Shown in pieces: positions 42,558 through 52,425 of a stretch of 64,000 nt of DNA (its first letter is position 1; the number at the start of each line of letters is the position of its first letter). This DNA comes from Hippopus hippopus (Eukaryota > Mollusca > Bivalvia > Cardiida > Cardiidae). Location of the stretch: NCBI GenBank assembly GCA_946811185.2, contig OX328099.1, positions 20,053,859 through 20,117,858 of the forward strand, in the 5' to 3' direction. The notes beneath the pieces are model-generated. The model was given only the letters and a program-made list of their open reading frames with translations, did not search any database and had not been told where the DNA came from. A program made the translations under genes and the position numbers.

Positions 42558-42784
42558 GCCCTTTACCAAAAACAGAAAATGCCGAGTTTTAACGTCCCCC
42601 GAGGAAAAAGGCTTTTTAAAACATTGTTGGGAAAAGAATAAACTGCTGCTAACCAGCATTTCCCCCGCTCACAATGTTCTTTAACTTTTAAAACACGAAT
42701 TTTATCTGTTAAGTATCATTAAATTTGTCGTTTGCAAATGCTTTCAATTTGGACAAGGCTAAAATGCTGTCGTTTGGTGCAGAG
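42558..42784 (-). repeat. MITE family A copy
   Basis: CCCTTTACCAAAAACAGAAA; hairpin right arm shortened (CCAGCATTTCCCCCGCTCAC); TCGTTTGGTGCAGAG end. Confidence 0.82.
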
Positions 42785-42899
42785 AAAAGTATAGAAAATA
42801 TTACAAACAGACGCATCTGTCATTACAAAAAATAAACCACAGAAAAACCGAACTCTCTAACCCTCTACCAAACCTCACCGTATTTTATGACCTGGATGA

Positions 42900-43136
42900 C
42901 TGGTTGATTGATTGTACTGTGTTTAAAGCCCTTTTAATATCAAGTCGGTTACATCGCGGCGGCCAGTGCAATCTAACCATGCTTTCCTGGAGTTTCTTTT
43001 ACCAGTACTCCGCACAATATTCTTTCGAAGCCACTGGCTGCTTTCCCACATAACCATCTTCGAAACAATGGTCAGCGGTTAGAGAAGAACGAATCCTGTC
43101 CCAATGACTATCATCAATCCTCGGAAAGAAACTGGT
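42900..43136 (-). repeat. SINE S1 copy without tRNA head
   Basis: Body and tail present (AAGTCGGTTACATCGCGGCG, TTACCAGTACTCCGCACAAT), stopping at GGAAAGAAACTGG just before the head: a 5'-truncated retrocopy. Confidence 0.82.
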
Positions 43137-43268
43137 ATGAACTTGATGAAGAAGACTTTTGTAAACAGCAAAGGAATGTCTTGAAATAGTGGTAACCAAC
43201 TTTTTACCTGCTCTCATGATACTACCGGCTGAAAAGTTTCATTTCACTTATTTCGCTTGATAAGGGTT

Positions 43269-43745
43269 AAAATTTTGTCGTCTGGAAAACAGCCTGGTAA
43301 AGACGTAACCCTTAGAGCGACGAATGAACAAAAACAGAGATATTTAGTCTAGAAATAAGATCCAAATAATTGTTATTACGATGTTGCTTCAGTCCAAAAT
43401 GTCTCTGCAAAGCGGGCGGTGTCGATCAAAGATCAGACTGCACGTTTTGTGCAGTCTGATCTTGATGGACACTGACCGCAAAGGTAAATGAGTCCAGCAT
43501 TTTGTCATCTGAAAAATTGTTTTGGTTAAAACGTAACCCCTTGAGCAAAGAATAAACTAAAACAGAGATTTTCGAACTAGAAATGAAACCAGGATAAATG
43601 TTATTACAATGTAGCTTTGGTCCGAAATGGTTCTGCAAAGCGAACAGTGTAGAGCAAAGATCAGACTGCACGTTTTGTGCAACCTGATGGTGCAGTCTGA
43701 TGTTTTATCTGTACTGACCAGTGACCGCACAGGCAAAGAAAGCTG
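43269..43745 (+). repeat. tandem duplication of a C-containing segment
   Basis: 43269-43496 and 43497-43745 align throughout (TTTTGTCGTCTGGAAAA / TTTTGTCATCTGAAAAA; ACAGAGATATTTAGTCTAGA / ACAGAGATTTTCGAACTAGA; then a C hairpin). In unit 2 the hairpin carries an extra CAACCTGATGG, giving three arms. Confidence 0.8.
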
Positions 43746-43841
43746 TGAAAAGCGCTTGAAGGGTTTAAACAGGAAAGAAAATACATGCAAGAAATTATTT
43801 AAAGCGATGTGTCAGCTAGTGGTTACAAAATTAAGTCTTAA

Positions 43842-44058
43842 CCGTTTACCAGACAATGCCGAGTTTTACCAACGAAAGCTTTTGAAAACATTGTGGGAAA
43901 ATGGAGAAAAAGCTGGTAACCAGCATTTCCTTCTCTTTCCACAGTATTTTCTTCCCTTTCAAAAAAGGAATTCATCATTTTGGCTTCAATTTTTTTAATT
44001 CCCTTCTGAAAATACTTCTAATTTGGTCGAGTAGTAGTTTGTTTCGTTGGGCAAAGAA
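43842..44058 (-). repeat. MITE family A copy, full length
   Basis: TTAA at 43838-43841 and 44059-44062; hairpin slightly mutated; TCGTTGGGCAAAGAA end. Confidence 0.88.
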
Positions 44059-44063
44059 TTAAC

Positions 44064-44375
44064 CGATCGCCACATAAATAATACTTGCTACGCCGATACA
44101 GATGAAATCTTTTGCGACATGAAAACATGTAAATACTTTGCTGTGTTTTTTTTTTAAGGGGGGGAGGGTGCACGTTGTGAGCAACCGTTTCGGCTTTGTT
44201 GTATATGGTGGCTTTTGACCCACTTCTTCATATTGGTCTCGAATGAATAAATAGTCCCCTGCGATTGGTAAAAAATGTCGACGTGTTTATTTTGCGGGCC
44301 TCTTGCGTCTCAAACATAGTTTCCATTACCTCTCGCGGCGTCTATCATTTTATCACAAAGAGATCTGTATTTTTT
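44064..44375. other. mostly unassigned; repeat Z at 44200-44330
   Basis: Second copy of the segment at 975-1100 (GGTGGCTTTTGACCCACTTC, GATTGGTAAAAAATGTCGAC). Confidence 0.5.
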
Positions 44376-44470
44376 TGAGCCATGCTCTGTGAAAAGTAAT
44401 TTTAAAGCAACTGCAAAAAGTACCGACCAGGTCAGCCTGCACAGTCCTGCACAGTTGCCAGAGCATTAAT
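44376..44470 (+). repeat. MITE family B copy, internally deleted
   Basis: GAGCCATGCTCTGTGAAAAG to a hairpin GTCAGCCTGCACAGTCCTGC that joins directly to GCCAGAGCATTAA: the long arm is missing. Confidence 0.75.
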
Positions 44471-44567
44471 CATTTCTTTTCAAGTTTCGTTCCAAAAGAG
44501 GTTTACTTCAGAAAGAAAAACCCTGACAGTAGACTGCAGATAGTTTTTAATAACTGAGCGAATGCTT

Positions 44568-44775
44568 CACCTTAAAATAGATTATGCATACGACAAATCA
44601 ATTTAGGCTGATATGATAGAATACGCATGCCTTTGAAAGGGTAAGAAACAATTGTGGAAAAAAAGAAAGAAAATGCTGCTTAACAGCATTTTCTCTTTCG
44701 CCATTTGTCCACAATGTCTCCAAGGCATCCTTCCTCAGCACTGTTACAAAAATGGATTGTTTTGTGTAGTGTTAA
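44568..44775 (+). repeat. MITE family A copy
   Basis: Hairpin AAAATGCTGCTTAACAGCAT + TTTCTCTTTC with a 5-bp insertion in the right stem; TGTGTAGTGTTAAAG end. Confidence 0.8.
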
Positions 44776-45019
44776 AGGCAGAATTTATGGCATAACTTTG
44801 TTACCCAACTATGTCAATGAGAACAGCAGTCACGTGTGCAATGACACAATTTCCAGAGCAAAAAATTTGTAGTTTGAAATGTAATCTATTTAATCCTTAT
44901 ATCAGATAGAATTTTTTGTCGGCTGTTCCGGTGACTGGGTTAAAAAAAAAAGGCAGACGCGACTAAAAATGCTATCGTGATGCGAAGCGACGTAAAAACC
45001 ATCGAATTCGTCTTATCAT
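44776..45019. other. unassigned stretch
   Basis: Nothing recognised. Confidence 0.3.
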
Positions 45020-45130
45020 GCCAAGGATACGATTCAACAATTATTCTTCAGTCATTTAGAAGTTACAAGACTGGCGATTTGATTGGCTAAGATAGAACAT
45101 GTCGGCCAATCAAATGGCTTGTCTTTACGT
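45020..45130. repeat. P-like palindromic fragment
   Basis: GATTTGATTGGCTAAGATAG and CGGCCAATCAAATGGCTTGT form the centre; arms short. Confidence 0.5.
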
Positions 45131-45275
45131 TAGAATAAAAATGATATATACAGTGACTGGCAGTAATTAATCTAGCTTCTGCAACTCCTGAGCTTTTGGG
45201 ATGAAATTTAACTTGTACGATTATCGTATATTCCACGAATTAAGCACGGTTTATAGGTTGCTTCGGTGCATAGAT

Positions 45276-45732
45276 ATGAGCCAAGCTCTGTGAATAGGGG
45301 AGCAGTTTGCATCTACAAAAAGTATTGACCCAGGTCAGCCTGCGCAGTCACGCAGGCTGAACTGGGTCGAAACATTTTGCTTCTGGTAAATTTTCTGCAT
45401 GTCCATGCACGGACCCTTGTACGAGATTCAGCCGGTTGTAGGACAAGATAAATTTTATAGATCAAAAAGCATGTCATGACTTGCTTGGTATACGTATTGG
45501 ATCACGGAGAAGCATTAACCTTTTGCCACACAAGGCTTTTGAAAACATTATGGGAAAAGGAGAAAATGCTGATAGCCAGTATTTTCTCCAATTCCAACAA
45601 TGTTTTCTGCCCTTTCTCAAACAACTTTTCCCTTTTGAGCTACATTTAATTTGTCGTCTGCAAATGCTTTGAATTTGGACAAGTCCAAAATTTTGTCGTT
45701 TGGTAAAGGGTTAAACCCCTTTGACTCATATC
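45276..45732 (+). repeat. MITE family B copy split by A
   Basis: Left 45276-45514 (GAGCCAAGCTCTGTG, hairpin, CTTGCTTGGTATACG); the B consensus GCATTAAGCCCC is opened at TTAA. The end resumes as ACCCCTTTGACTCATAT at 45715-45731. Confidence 0.85.
45519..45710 (-). repeat. MITE family A copy nested in B
   Basis: TTAA at 45515-45518 and 45711-45714. CCTTTTGCCACAC start with ~25 bp deleted before GGCTTTTGAAAAC; TTTGGTAAAGGG end. Confidence 0.92.
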
Positions 45733-45857
45733 AAGAAAAGCATACAAGAACAACTGAAATCCAGTTTTGAATTGGGATGACGAAAAAGTCATCTACCCCG
45801 CACATGACTTACTGAAACTGATATAATCCCAAAGTAGGACAAGCCAAGGGAACTATC

Positions 45858-46071
45858 ACCCATTATCCTGCTAAATAAGCGGAATGAAACTTTCAAGCGG
45901 ATAGTAAAAAGCTAAATTTTGCTATTTCAAAGACATTTTATTGGGGGGGGGGGGAGATATCTCTTTATCGGACAGTGAAGATCCAAGATCAGACTGCACG
46001 TTCTGTGCAGTCTGATCTTGGATCTACACTGTCCGCAAAACGTCCTTGAGTCGCGCTTAGCAGCCTAAGGG
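45858..46071 (-). repeat. MITE family C copy
   Basis: CCATTATCCTGCTAAATAAG, G-run, perfect hairpin, CAGCCTAAGGG, TTAA at 46072-46075. Confidence 0.9.
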
Positions 46072-46075
46072 TTAA

Positions 46076-46556
46076 CAATCTTTGAAATGGTTTGAAAATA
46101 TAATTCTAGATGTTGCAGTGAAAAAACCACCCTTCCCAGGCTAAAATTTGCAGTTGAAATTTAATTCTTATAATCCTTCACTCAGATATAATCTGTCGGA
46201 CGGTGAATAGATAAGAAAGGCAGACAAGAACAACAAAAATCTATTTTTGAAGTGAAATAACTATATGTAAGAATGTCATGTTTTTAGAATTTTAGAGATA
46301 CAAAAAGTATTTGTTTCTTGGAAGTCCAGGAAATATTTCATTCAACAAGAAAATTCGTCCAGAGCTTCGCTTCCCCAGAAAATGTCAATTTTAGTGCAAA
46401 GCCCTAGAGAGAAGTGTTTTTATTTTCATGCAGATAGATCTACGTGAAATAAGTGAAAAAAAAACCAAAATTGAAAACCTCAAAGTCTACGCAAGGACCT
46501 TTCCTTATCCGTCCATATAGACATTTATAGACATTTTTCTTTTTTACTCTGTATCA
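46076..46556. other. unassigned stretch
   Basis: No repeat family or coding signal recognised. Confidence 0.35.
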
Positions 46557-46770
46557 GGGTACAAAACCTTATAGAATCATTTAATTCAAAAGAATTTGCA
46601 GACGACAAATTAAACGTAATTAAAATAATGGGAACTGACTTAGGTAGGATTGAAAACATTTTGGGAAAAGGAGAAAATGCTGGTTACCAGCATTTTCTCC
46701 TTTTCTCACAATTTTTTCCGAAGGGTTCTTTCATGGCGTTGTAAAAAAAGTGGATAGTTTGTCGAAAATT
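46557..46770 (+). repeat. MITE family A copy
   Basis: Left end mutated; AATTTGCAGACGACAAATTA; near-perfect hairpin; GTTTGTCGAAAATTTAA end. Confidence 0.85.
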
Positions 46771-46799
46771 TAAAGGTAAGTAAATTGCGATGACTAAAC

Positions 46800-46945
46800 G
46801 ATGTTGACTTTTAGCACAGCTTAGGATTCTTTTATAGAAAGCGCAGATCAAGATCAGAATGCATAAAAAGTGCAGTATGATCTTGGGTCTACATTGTCTG
46901 ATATCTTGTGGTAATTTTAAACAAAGATAACCTTGAAGTTTATAT
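46800..46945 (+). repeat. MITE family C remnant
   Basis: AGCGCAGATCAAGATCAGAA, TGCATAAAAAGTGCAGTATG, TACATTGTCTGATATCTTGT. Confidence 0.6.
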
Positions 46946-46983
46946 ACCGGGGTCGGGTTTTTTTTACTGCCTACAAATGTAAA

Positions 46984-47216
46984 TGACCTCTGTAAAAGAT
47001 GGCATAAGTTTAAGCTGCTCAGAATTGAAAACTGGTGCAGACCACAAACTTAATGTTACTCTAAGCATGAAAAGGGAAAAAAAACCAAGAAAAAAAAAAC
47101 ATTGTTGGGAATGGCCAAATGCTGATTACCAGCATTTTCTCCTATTCCGGCTATTTTTTCAACAACAGAATCTACCTCTGCGTTGTTGATAGTCGAGTCT
47201 TTTTGAAAAAGGGTTT
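46984..47216 (+). repeat. MITE family A copy, diverged
   Basis: GAATTGAAAACTGGTGCAGA; poly-A near 47090; CAAATGCTGATTACCAGCAT + TTTCTCC; GAAAAAGGGTTTA end. Confidence 0.78.
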
Positions 47217-47436
47217 AATCATGCGATACTCTTATGGTAAAAATCAGCATGACGTAGAGGCAAAATTCAACCCAGATTAAGATTAGCCTGCAGGAATCCT
47301 ACCGTCTGATTTTCGATATATATTTTCTTTTGTTTTCTTTCGATATTCTATTATAAATTGCAGCGTTTGCAGCTGCAATTTTTGGACTTTTTCATTGTTT
47401 TCATTGACTGCAAAAAATGAGCAGAGAAAGGGTATA

Positions 47437-47643
47437 CTCTTTACTAGCCGACAAAATTTTGGGCTCAACTTTTTTGACAGCATTTACAGACGCTAACTAA
47501 AATGCAGCTCAAATTTTACGAGATTTGTCTTTTAAAAATTAGAAAACATTGCGGGAAAATGAGAAAATGCTTGTTACCAGCATTTTCTCCTTTTCCACGG
47601 ATGTTTTCAAAAGCTTTCTTTCTCAGGGTCGTTCAATAAAAAG
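47437..47643 (+). repeat. MITE family A copy
   Basis: CTCTTTACTAGCCGAC; GAGAAAATGCTTGTTACCAG; the right end stops at GGGTCGTTCAATAAAAAGG + TTAA. Confidence 0.85.
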
Positions 47644-47831
47644 GTTAAGACAACTTGACCTACATGTATAAAATTTATGCCTTTTTACGGATGGTTATCT
47701 TTTATTATTCATAAATTTTTCCATAATTGCCTTACCTTACATAAAAGTAACACAGATATGAAATTGCTTTAGTCTCACGAAAATCAAACATCATTAAACA
47801 CTAAAACCACTAATAATTAATCGGTGGATTG

Positions 47832-47960
47832 ATGTTTTGGATGTTTTACGCCGCTTTCAACATTATATCAGTTATATCACGGCGACAGCTCACTTATTAA
47901 TATATCTCTTGGGTTTTAACCGTACTTTACTCTGACGTGTTTTGCTCAAGGTCACATTAA
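47832..47960 (-). repeat. S5 SINE fragment
   Basis: TTTTACGCCGCTTTCAACAT, GTTATATCACGGCGACAGCT, CTTGGGTTTTAACCGTACTT. Confidence 0.55.
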
Positions 47961-47970
47961 CCAATACATA

Positions 47971-48196
47971 GGAGCCATGCTCTGTAAAAAAGGGGGCTTA
48001 ATGCATCTGCAAAAAGTATCGACCCATGTCTGCCTGCGCAGTTCGCGCAGGCTGACATGAATCGAAACTTTTTGTTATTTGTAGATTTTCTACATGTCCA
48101 AGGACCATTCTACCTCCATATCCAGTCAATTGTCAGACTAAATGGATTTTATGTATCCTTGAATGCTTGATGTTTCGCTTGGTATAATGCATTATG
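47971..48196 (+). repeat. MITE family B copy, right end replaced
   Basis: Intact from GGAGCCATGCTCTGTAAAA through TTTCGCTTGGTATAATGCAT, then changes at ~48196 to mariner coding sequence. The final ~35 bp of B are absent. Confidence 0.85.
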
Positions 48197-48198
48197 AA

Positions 48199-48438
48199 GA
48201 AGTTCTTCCTCGACCCCCATATTCCCCTGATTTAGCCCCTTCTGACTTCCATCTGTTTCAAAAACTGAAAACTAACCTTCGTGATAGACAATTCAGAAGC
48301 AATGAGGGTGCCACTGATGCGGTAAATGAATACTTGGGGAACCAGGATAAAGACTTCTATTTTGAAGGGATAAGCAAACTAGAACAGCGATGGACAAAGT
48401 GCATCAAGATGAAGGAAGATTATATTGAAATACAGTAG
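48199..48438 (+). pseudogene. mariner transposase C-terminal fragment
   Basis: About 80 codons, open to a stop at 48436-48438. YSPDLAPSDFHLF near the start is the mariner block around the third catalytic Asp (DD34D). NEYLGNQDKDFYFEGISKL, then LEQRWTKCI, is the usual mariner C-terminus. The DNA-binding half and the first two Asp residues are missing. An in-frame ATG-less extension runs back into the B element, so any fusion frame is accidental. It is a dead 5'-truncated copy. Confidence 0.85.
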
Positions 48439-48506
48439 CCAACTTTTCATTCCTAGTTATTCCGAAGTACAAAAGGTGGAGATCTTTTTGATCATACCTC
48501 GTTTAA

Positions 48507-48605
48507 CACTTTACCAAACGCCGAAATTTTCTACTAGTCCAAATTCAAAGTACTGGTATTTAAAGACGACAGATTAGATTAGGCTCAAATAATGGAGTTT
48601 GGCAT
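48507..48605 (+). repeat. MITE family A left half
   Basis: TTAA at 48503-48506, CACTTTACCAAACGCC, GACGACAGATTAG; broken before the hairpin, followed by a C core. Confidence 0.75.
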
Positions 48606-48611
48606 GACAGA

Positions 48612-48688
48612 GAAGATCTAACCTTATACAAGATCAAACTGCATGTTTTGTGTAGTCTGATCAACATCAGCACTGTCCCGAAAGGCAA
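48612..48688. repeat. MITE family C core fragment
   Basis: AAGATCAAACTGCATGTTTT + GTGTAGTCTGATC and CACTGTCCCGAAAGGC, no termini. Occupies the hairpin position of an A element. Confidence 0.65.
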
Positions 48689-48692
48689 TTAA

Positions 48693-48800
48693 CTCTTTAC
48701 CAAACGACAAAATCTTGCATTCATTCATTTTGAAAGAATTGGCAGACGACAATTTAAATGTTAAAATGATGTAGCTGGTCTTTTTGATGTAGCTGGTCTT
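48693..48800 (+). repeat. MITE family A left half with short duplication
   Basis: TTAA at 48689-48692, CTCTTTACCAAACGAC; GATGTAGCTGGTCTTTTT is tandemly duplicated at its right side. Confidence 0.75.
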
Positions 48801-48804
48801 TTAA

Positions 48805-49026
48805 CTCTTTACCAAACGAAAAAGATTTTAGACTGGTCCAAATTGAAAGCATTTGCAGACGACAAAATAAACATAACTAAAAAATTGAAATTTGTTTTCA
48901 AAAGGGTAGAAAACATTGTGGGAAAAGGAGAAAATGCTGGTTACCAGCATTTTCTCCTTTTCTCACATTGTTTTCAAAAGTCTTCTTCCTCAGGGTCGTT
49001 AAAAGTCGGGATTGTGTGGTAAAGAG
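48805..49026 (+). repeat. MITE family A copy, full length
   Basis: TTAA at 48801-48804 and 49027-49030; near-perfect hairpin 48918-48966; GTGTGGTAAAGAG end. Confidence 0.92.
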
Positions 49027-49030
49027 TTAA

Positions 49031-49156
49031 AGAAAGAAAACAATGAGTAAAGAAGAGAAAATGCTAGTAATCAGCATTTTCTCTTCGTCCCACGATATTT
49101 TAAACAAAGTTCTTTTATCAGAGTCTTAACAATATGCGATTGTTTGATAAAGGGTC
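49031..49156 (+). repeat. MITE family A right half
   Basis: Begins at the previous copy's TTAA; hairpin AAAATGCTAGTAATCAGCAT + TTT; TTTGATAAAGGG end. Confidence 0.8.
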
Positions 49157-49459
49157 AATATGACATTTAAGCAAAGCAGAAAAATAATACATTTTTCTAC
49201 CAGAAAAGCAGCAAAGTATTTCTAGTTAACAAAATAATGAAAGAATTGAAAAAAAAAAAAAGTACATGTACTCACAAAATCAAAGCAGCTATTTTAACCG
49301 ATGTCGTAAAGTTATATTGTTCCTTGGCGTTACGACAACTTTATGGTCGCTCCCCGTACGCTGTCTCTTTATTTTTGTTCACGAGTCAGGGCAGTGGAAA
49401 CATTTAATTTGAAGTAAAGTATTCCCAAAAAACATAATATCTATTTAAACATCTATAAA

Positions 49460-49675
49460 CCCTTTATCCAACAATCCTGTGATTTTTACGACATACACAG
49501 ACAGGGGGATTTTGCGAAAAAATACAGTCATAAAGGAGAAAATGCTCGTCAGATGCATTTTTTTTTCTTATTCATACAATGTTTTACCCCCTCAAATTCC
49601 CAACGTTTGACCCATATTTAATTTGTCGTCTGCAAATGCTTTGGATTTGGGACACGTTGTCGTTTGGTAAAGGGT
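49460..49675 (-). repeat. MITE family A copy
   Basis: CCCTTTATCCAACAATCCTG; hairpin decayed (CTCGTCAGATGC); TTTGTCGTCTGCAAATGCTT; TTTGGTAAAGGG end. Confidence 0.85.
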
Positions 49676-49689
49676 CAAACCTTTTCAAA

Positions 49690-49912
49690 ACTACCCTTTG
49701 ATTTTGCGACATCAAGGAAAAAGGCTTTCCTGACAAATATTGTGTAAAAAGGAGAAAATGCTGGTAACCAGCATTTTCTCCTTTTCACACAATGCTTATT
49801 ATTTTTTTTCTTTCAAAGACAAAACCCCACCTTTCCAATCACATTTAATTTGTCGTCTGCAAATGATTTCATTTTGGACGAGTAAAAAAAAAAAGTGTCG
49901 TCTTGTAAAGCG
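49690..49912 (-). repeat. MITE family A copy
   Basis: Short left end; perfect hairpin GGAGAAAATGCTGGTAACCA + GCATTTTCTCC; A-run near the right end. Confidence 0.88.
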
Positions 49913-50087
49913 TTATAACCTGTACGGAAGTGGGTTTCCTGTTCTCAAACTTCACAAAAAGTAACCTATCACTGTACTGTTTAGATATACCATACCGATA
50001 CAAGTAGTGCGAATTGCAAAAAAAATTATGTACGCTTTTGAATGAAAGGAAAGGATGTTTTGTATGGGTGTCGCTTTTCGCCACTTC

Positions 50088-50235
50088 CTACAGTATTTCA
50101 GTTATATCAGGCAGACAGCTCATTTATATATATGTTTCTTGAAATTAGTAAATATTATGCTGGGACTGTGCAGTGCCCTTACCAAAGGAAATTCCTATGC
50201 GACTAGCTCTGCCAGAGAGGATTGAGCCAAACTTT
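50088..50235 (-). repeat. S5 SINE fragment
   Basis: ACAGTATTTCAGTTATATCA + GGCAGACAGCTCATTTAT, then TGTGCAGTGCCCTTACCAAA. Confidence 0.5.
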
Positions 50236-50278
50236 TGTGGAAAAAACGCCATCGGAAAACCCTGCTTCGATACAGTTC

Positions 50279-50560
50279 CGCCCGGCGGGTCGCTGAGTGG
50301 TTAGAGTATCTGACTCGTGACCTCGTGGTTGCGGGTTCAATACCCGGTTGAGGCAAACTTTCTTTCCCGCGAACTTTCGCCTCTCACCTCTGATGCATAT
50401 GAGAAAAGCAGTTAGTGACTTGGAAAGAAAAGTTGTGTCAGTACTGGTGTGAGAAGGCCAGAAGACACATGCGTAGGTGCAATGACCGGCGTGATATGAC
50501 CTAAGCTTTTAAAACGGTGTTAAACTCCAATTGAAACAAACAAACAAGCAAACAAACAAT
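50279..50560 (+). repeat. SINE S2, reference copy
   Basis: Plus-strand tRNA-like head GCCCGGCGGGTCGCTGAGTG, GGTTCAATACCCGGTTG (B-box-like). Body with TTCGCCTCTCACCTCTGATG and CAGTACTGGTGTGAGAAGGC. Tail GATATGACCTAAGCTTTTAA + AACGGTGTTAAACTCC, then CAAA repeats. About 280 bp. Confidence 0.88.
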
Positions 50561-50651
50561 ACTCTTTCGCGATGCTCTGGTCAAGTGGACCTCCCCTTGG
50601 TTAAAAAAAACTTCAGAATCTCAAACTAGTCCTTGCAAACCCATGATATAT

Positions 50652-50920
50652 ATAAGTCATGCTTTGTGAAAAGGGGGTTAATGCGATTGCAAAAAGTATC
50701 GACCAAGGTCAGCCTGCGCAGTATGCGCAGGCTGATCTTGGTCAATATTTTTTGCTATTGGTCAATTTTCTGCAGGTCAAATGACCAGTTTACCTCACGA
50801 TTCAGTCGATTGTTATTCGAAATGGATTTTGTGGATCCATTATCATGTGATAACTTAACTGGTATAATGGATCACGTAGATGCATTGAACCCCTTTTTTT
50901 CCAAGAGTGCGGCTCATATC
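50652..50920 (+). repeat. MITE family B copy
   Basis: AGTCATGCTTTGTGAAAAGG; perfect hairpin AAGGTCAGCCTGCGCAG/TGCGCAGGCTGATCTT; T-run before GCGGCTCATAT. Confidence 0.88.
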
Positions 50921-51011
50921 AAAAGGGGAGCTCTTGCCGTTATGTCACAGTGAACAGAGCATATATCCATGCATTCTTAAGTATGCCGTGGACCCTCTTC
51001 CAATCGGACCT

Positions 51012-51395
51012 GCGCTTTAACGACTCCTGGGATAAAGGCTTTTGAAAACATGAGAAGGGAGAAATTGCTGGTGACCAACACTTTTTTCTTCTTCCCCTAC
51101 AATGCTTTATGCAGAGCTCCAGTAGCTCAGCCGATTGGGTACAGGACTTGAGAACTGGGGGTCGTTGGGTCGATCCCCGGCTTGGCCAATATCTTTCCGA
51201 GGATTGATGATAGTCATTGCGCCACGATATAACTGAAATAAAGTTGAAAATGGCGTTAAACGCCATACAATCAACCAATCACATTTCTTTATACCCTTTC
51301 TAGAGCAATTTCCAAGTTTTGAGCCCTACACGTACTTAATACATCGTCTGCAAATGCTTTCAATTTAGACAAGTCTAGCATTTTCAGGGTGTTCT
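51012..51395 (-). repeat. MITE family A copy split by SINE S1
   Basis: 51012-51111 (GACTCCTGGGATAAAGGCTT, mutated hairpin) and 51285-51395 (TACATCGTCTGCAAATGCTT). Confidence 0.8.
51112..51284 (+). repeat. SINE S1 copy, internally deleted, nested in A
   Basis: Head GAGCTCCAGTAGCTCAGCCG and GGGTCGATCCCCGGC. GGATTGATGATAGTCATTGC joins straight to CACGATATAACTGAAATAAA, skipping ~130 bp of body. CTTTAT is present at both borders. Confidence 0.82.
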
Positions 51396-51532
51396 TGTAA
51401 AGAACTCAGTCTATTCTACACACAATCATCTCCACGCCACAGGCTGCTTTCACATTTCACCAAAGTTAATATCAAGTTCAACGGTCAACGAGAATTGAAT
51501 AACCTATCGAACTCGTGACTTCAGAAACCTAG

Positions 51533-51724
51533 GTCTGTATTCAGCAACCTTTCTTGAGAACATTATTAGTCTAATGATAGATTTAGAAAGTAACACATTT
51601 TCTGAAAGGCTAAACCAACTGGTTTAGCCTATCGAACTGGTTTAAAGCCTACCAGAAGTTGTGTTATTTTTAAGGTTAAAAAAAATCATAAGAATAAGAA
51701 TGCTCTTAAGAATGGTTGGTTGCA
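51533..51724. repeat. MITE family P copy
   Basis: AGGTCTGTATTCAGCAACCT start; GGTTTAGCC/GGCTAAACC twice in the centre; CTTAAGAATGGTTGGTTG end fused to an S2 tail. Confidence 0.78.
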
Positions 51725-51800
51725 CTGACCGTCGTGATTCGACCTAAGCTTTTAAAACGGCCAATACAATCAATCAACTAATCAATCAATTAATAAAAAA
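51722..51800 (+). repeat. SINE S2 tail fragment
   Basis: GCACTGACCGTCGTGATTCG, ACCTAAGCTTTTAAAACGGC, then CAATCAATCAAC repeats. Confidence 0.7.
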
Positions 51801-52011
51801 AAAAACAAGCTGCAAGCGTTACTACCATGCTACTGAGGTTCGGCGTTCGGCAGTCACAAAACATTGTTGAACAGTGAGAGAGAACTAATGTCTGTCTCGA
51901 ACGCCGAGATTCCAGAGTAACTTGCTCTCGTGTCACCATTGAGCCATCGTGTAGGCTTAGTAAAAGCTAACAGATTAGTTCAACCCTGAAGTGCAAATAT
52001 AAACTAAATTT

Positions 52012-52228
52012 TTACCACACGAAAAAATTTTACGCTCATCCAAAGTGAAAGAAATTGCATACGACAAATTCAAATTTAGTTTAATTATTGGATATGGCTC
52101 TGAAAGAGTAGAAAACATAGTAGAAAAAAGAGAAAATGTTGTTTACCAGTATTTTCTCTTTTTCCTACGGTGTTTTCAAAAGTCTTCTTCTTTTGGGTTG
52201 TAAAAACATGAGATTGTTTGGTAAGTGG
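52012..52228 (+). repeat. MITE family A copy
   Basis: TTTTTACCACACGAAAAAAT; hairpin TTGTTTACCAGTATTTTCTC; TTTGGTAAGTGGTTAA end. Confidence 0.85.
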
Positions 52229-52269
52229 TTAAACTGATATTTCTAGACAGTAAAATTAAAAGGTAAACG

Positions 52270-52425
52270 CTGCAATTTAGAATTTACTTTCTGGTTGGAC
52301 TGTCTTGTGGAAACAGACTGAGACAGACAGTGTTAATCAAAGATCAGACTGCACGTTCTGTGCGGTCTGATCTTGATCTACACTGCCTGCAAAGCATTGT
52401 TGTTAAGATAGGCACTCTGAGGGCG
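52270..52425. repeat. MITE family C' copy
   Basis: GACAGTGTTAATCAAAGATC, CAGACTGCACGTTCTGTGCG + GTCTG, ACACTGCCTGCAAAG; termini vague. Confidence 0.7.

Noticed and set aside
43627..43998. 123-codon plus-strand frame
   Set aside because: Crosses a C hairpin and an A element; composed of repeat sequence.
48163..48198. A genuine B-mariner fusion protein
   Set aside because: The frame extends into B by chance; no start codon in a sensible context and the fragment lacks two of three catalytic residues.
51114..51190. tRNA gene
   Set aside because: The tRNA-like part is the head of SINE S1 (A- and B-box kept, cloverleaf degraded, SINE body/tail follows). The same holds at 26343, 36500, 50280, 54535 and 59549.
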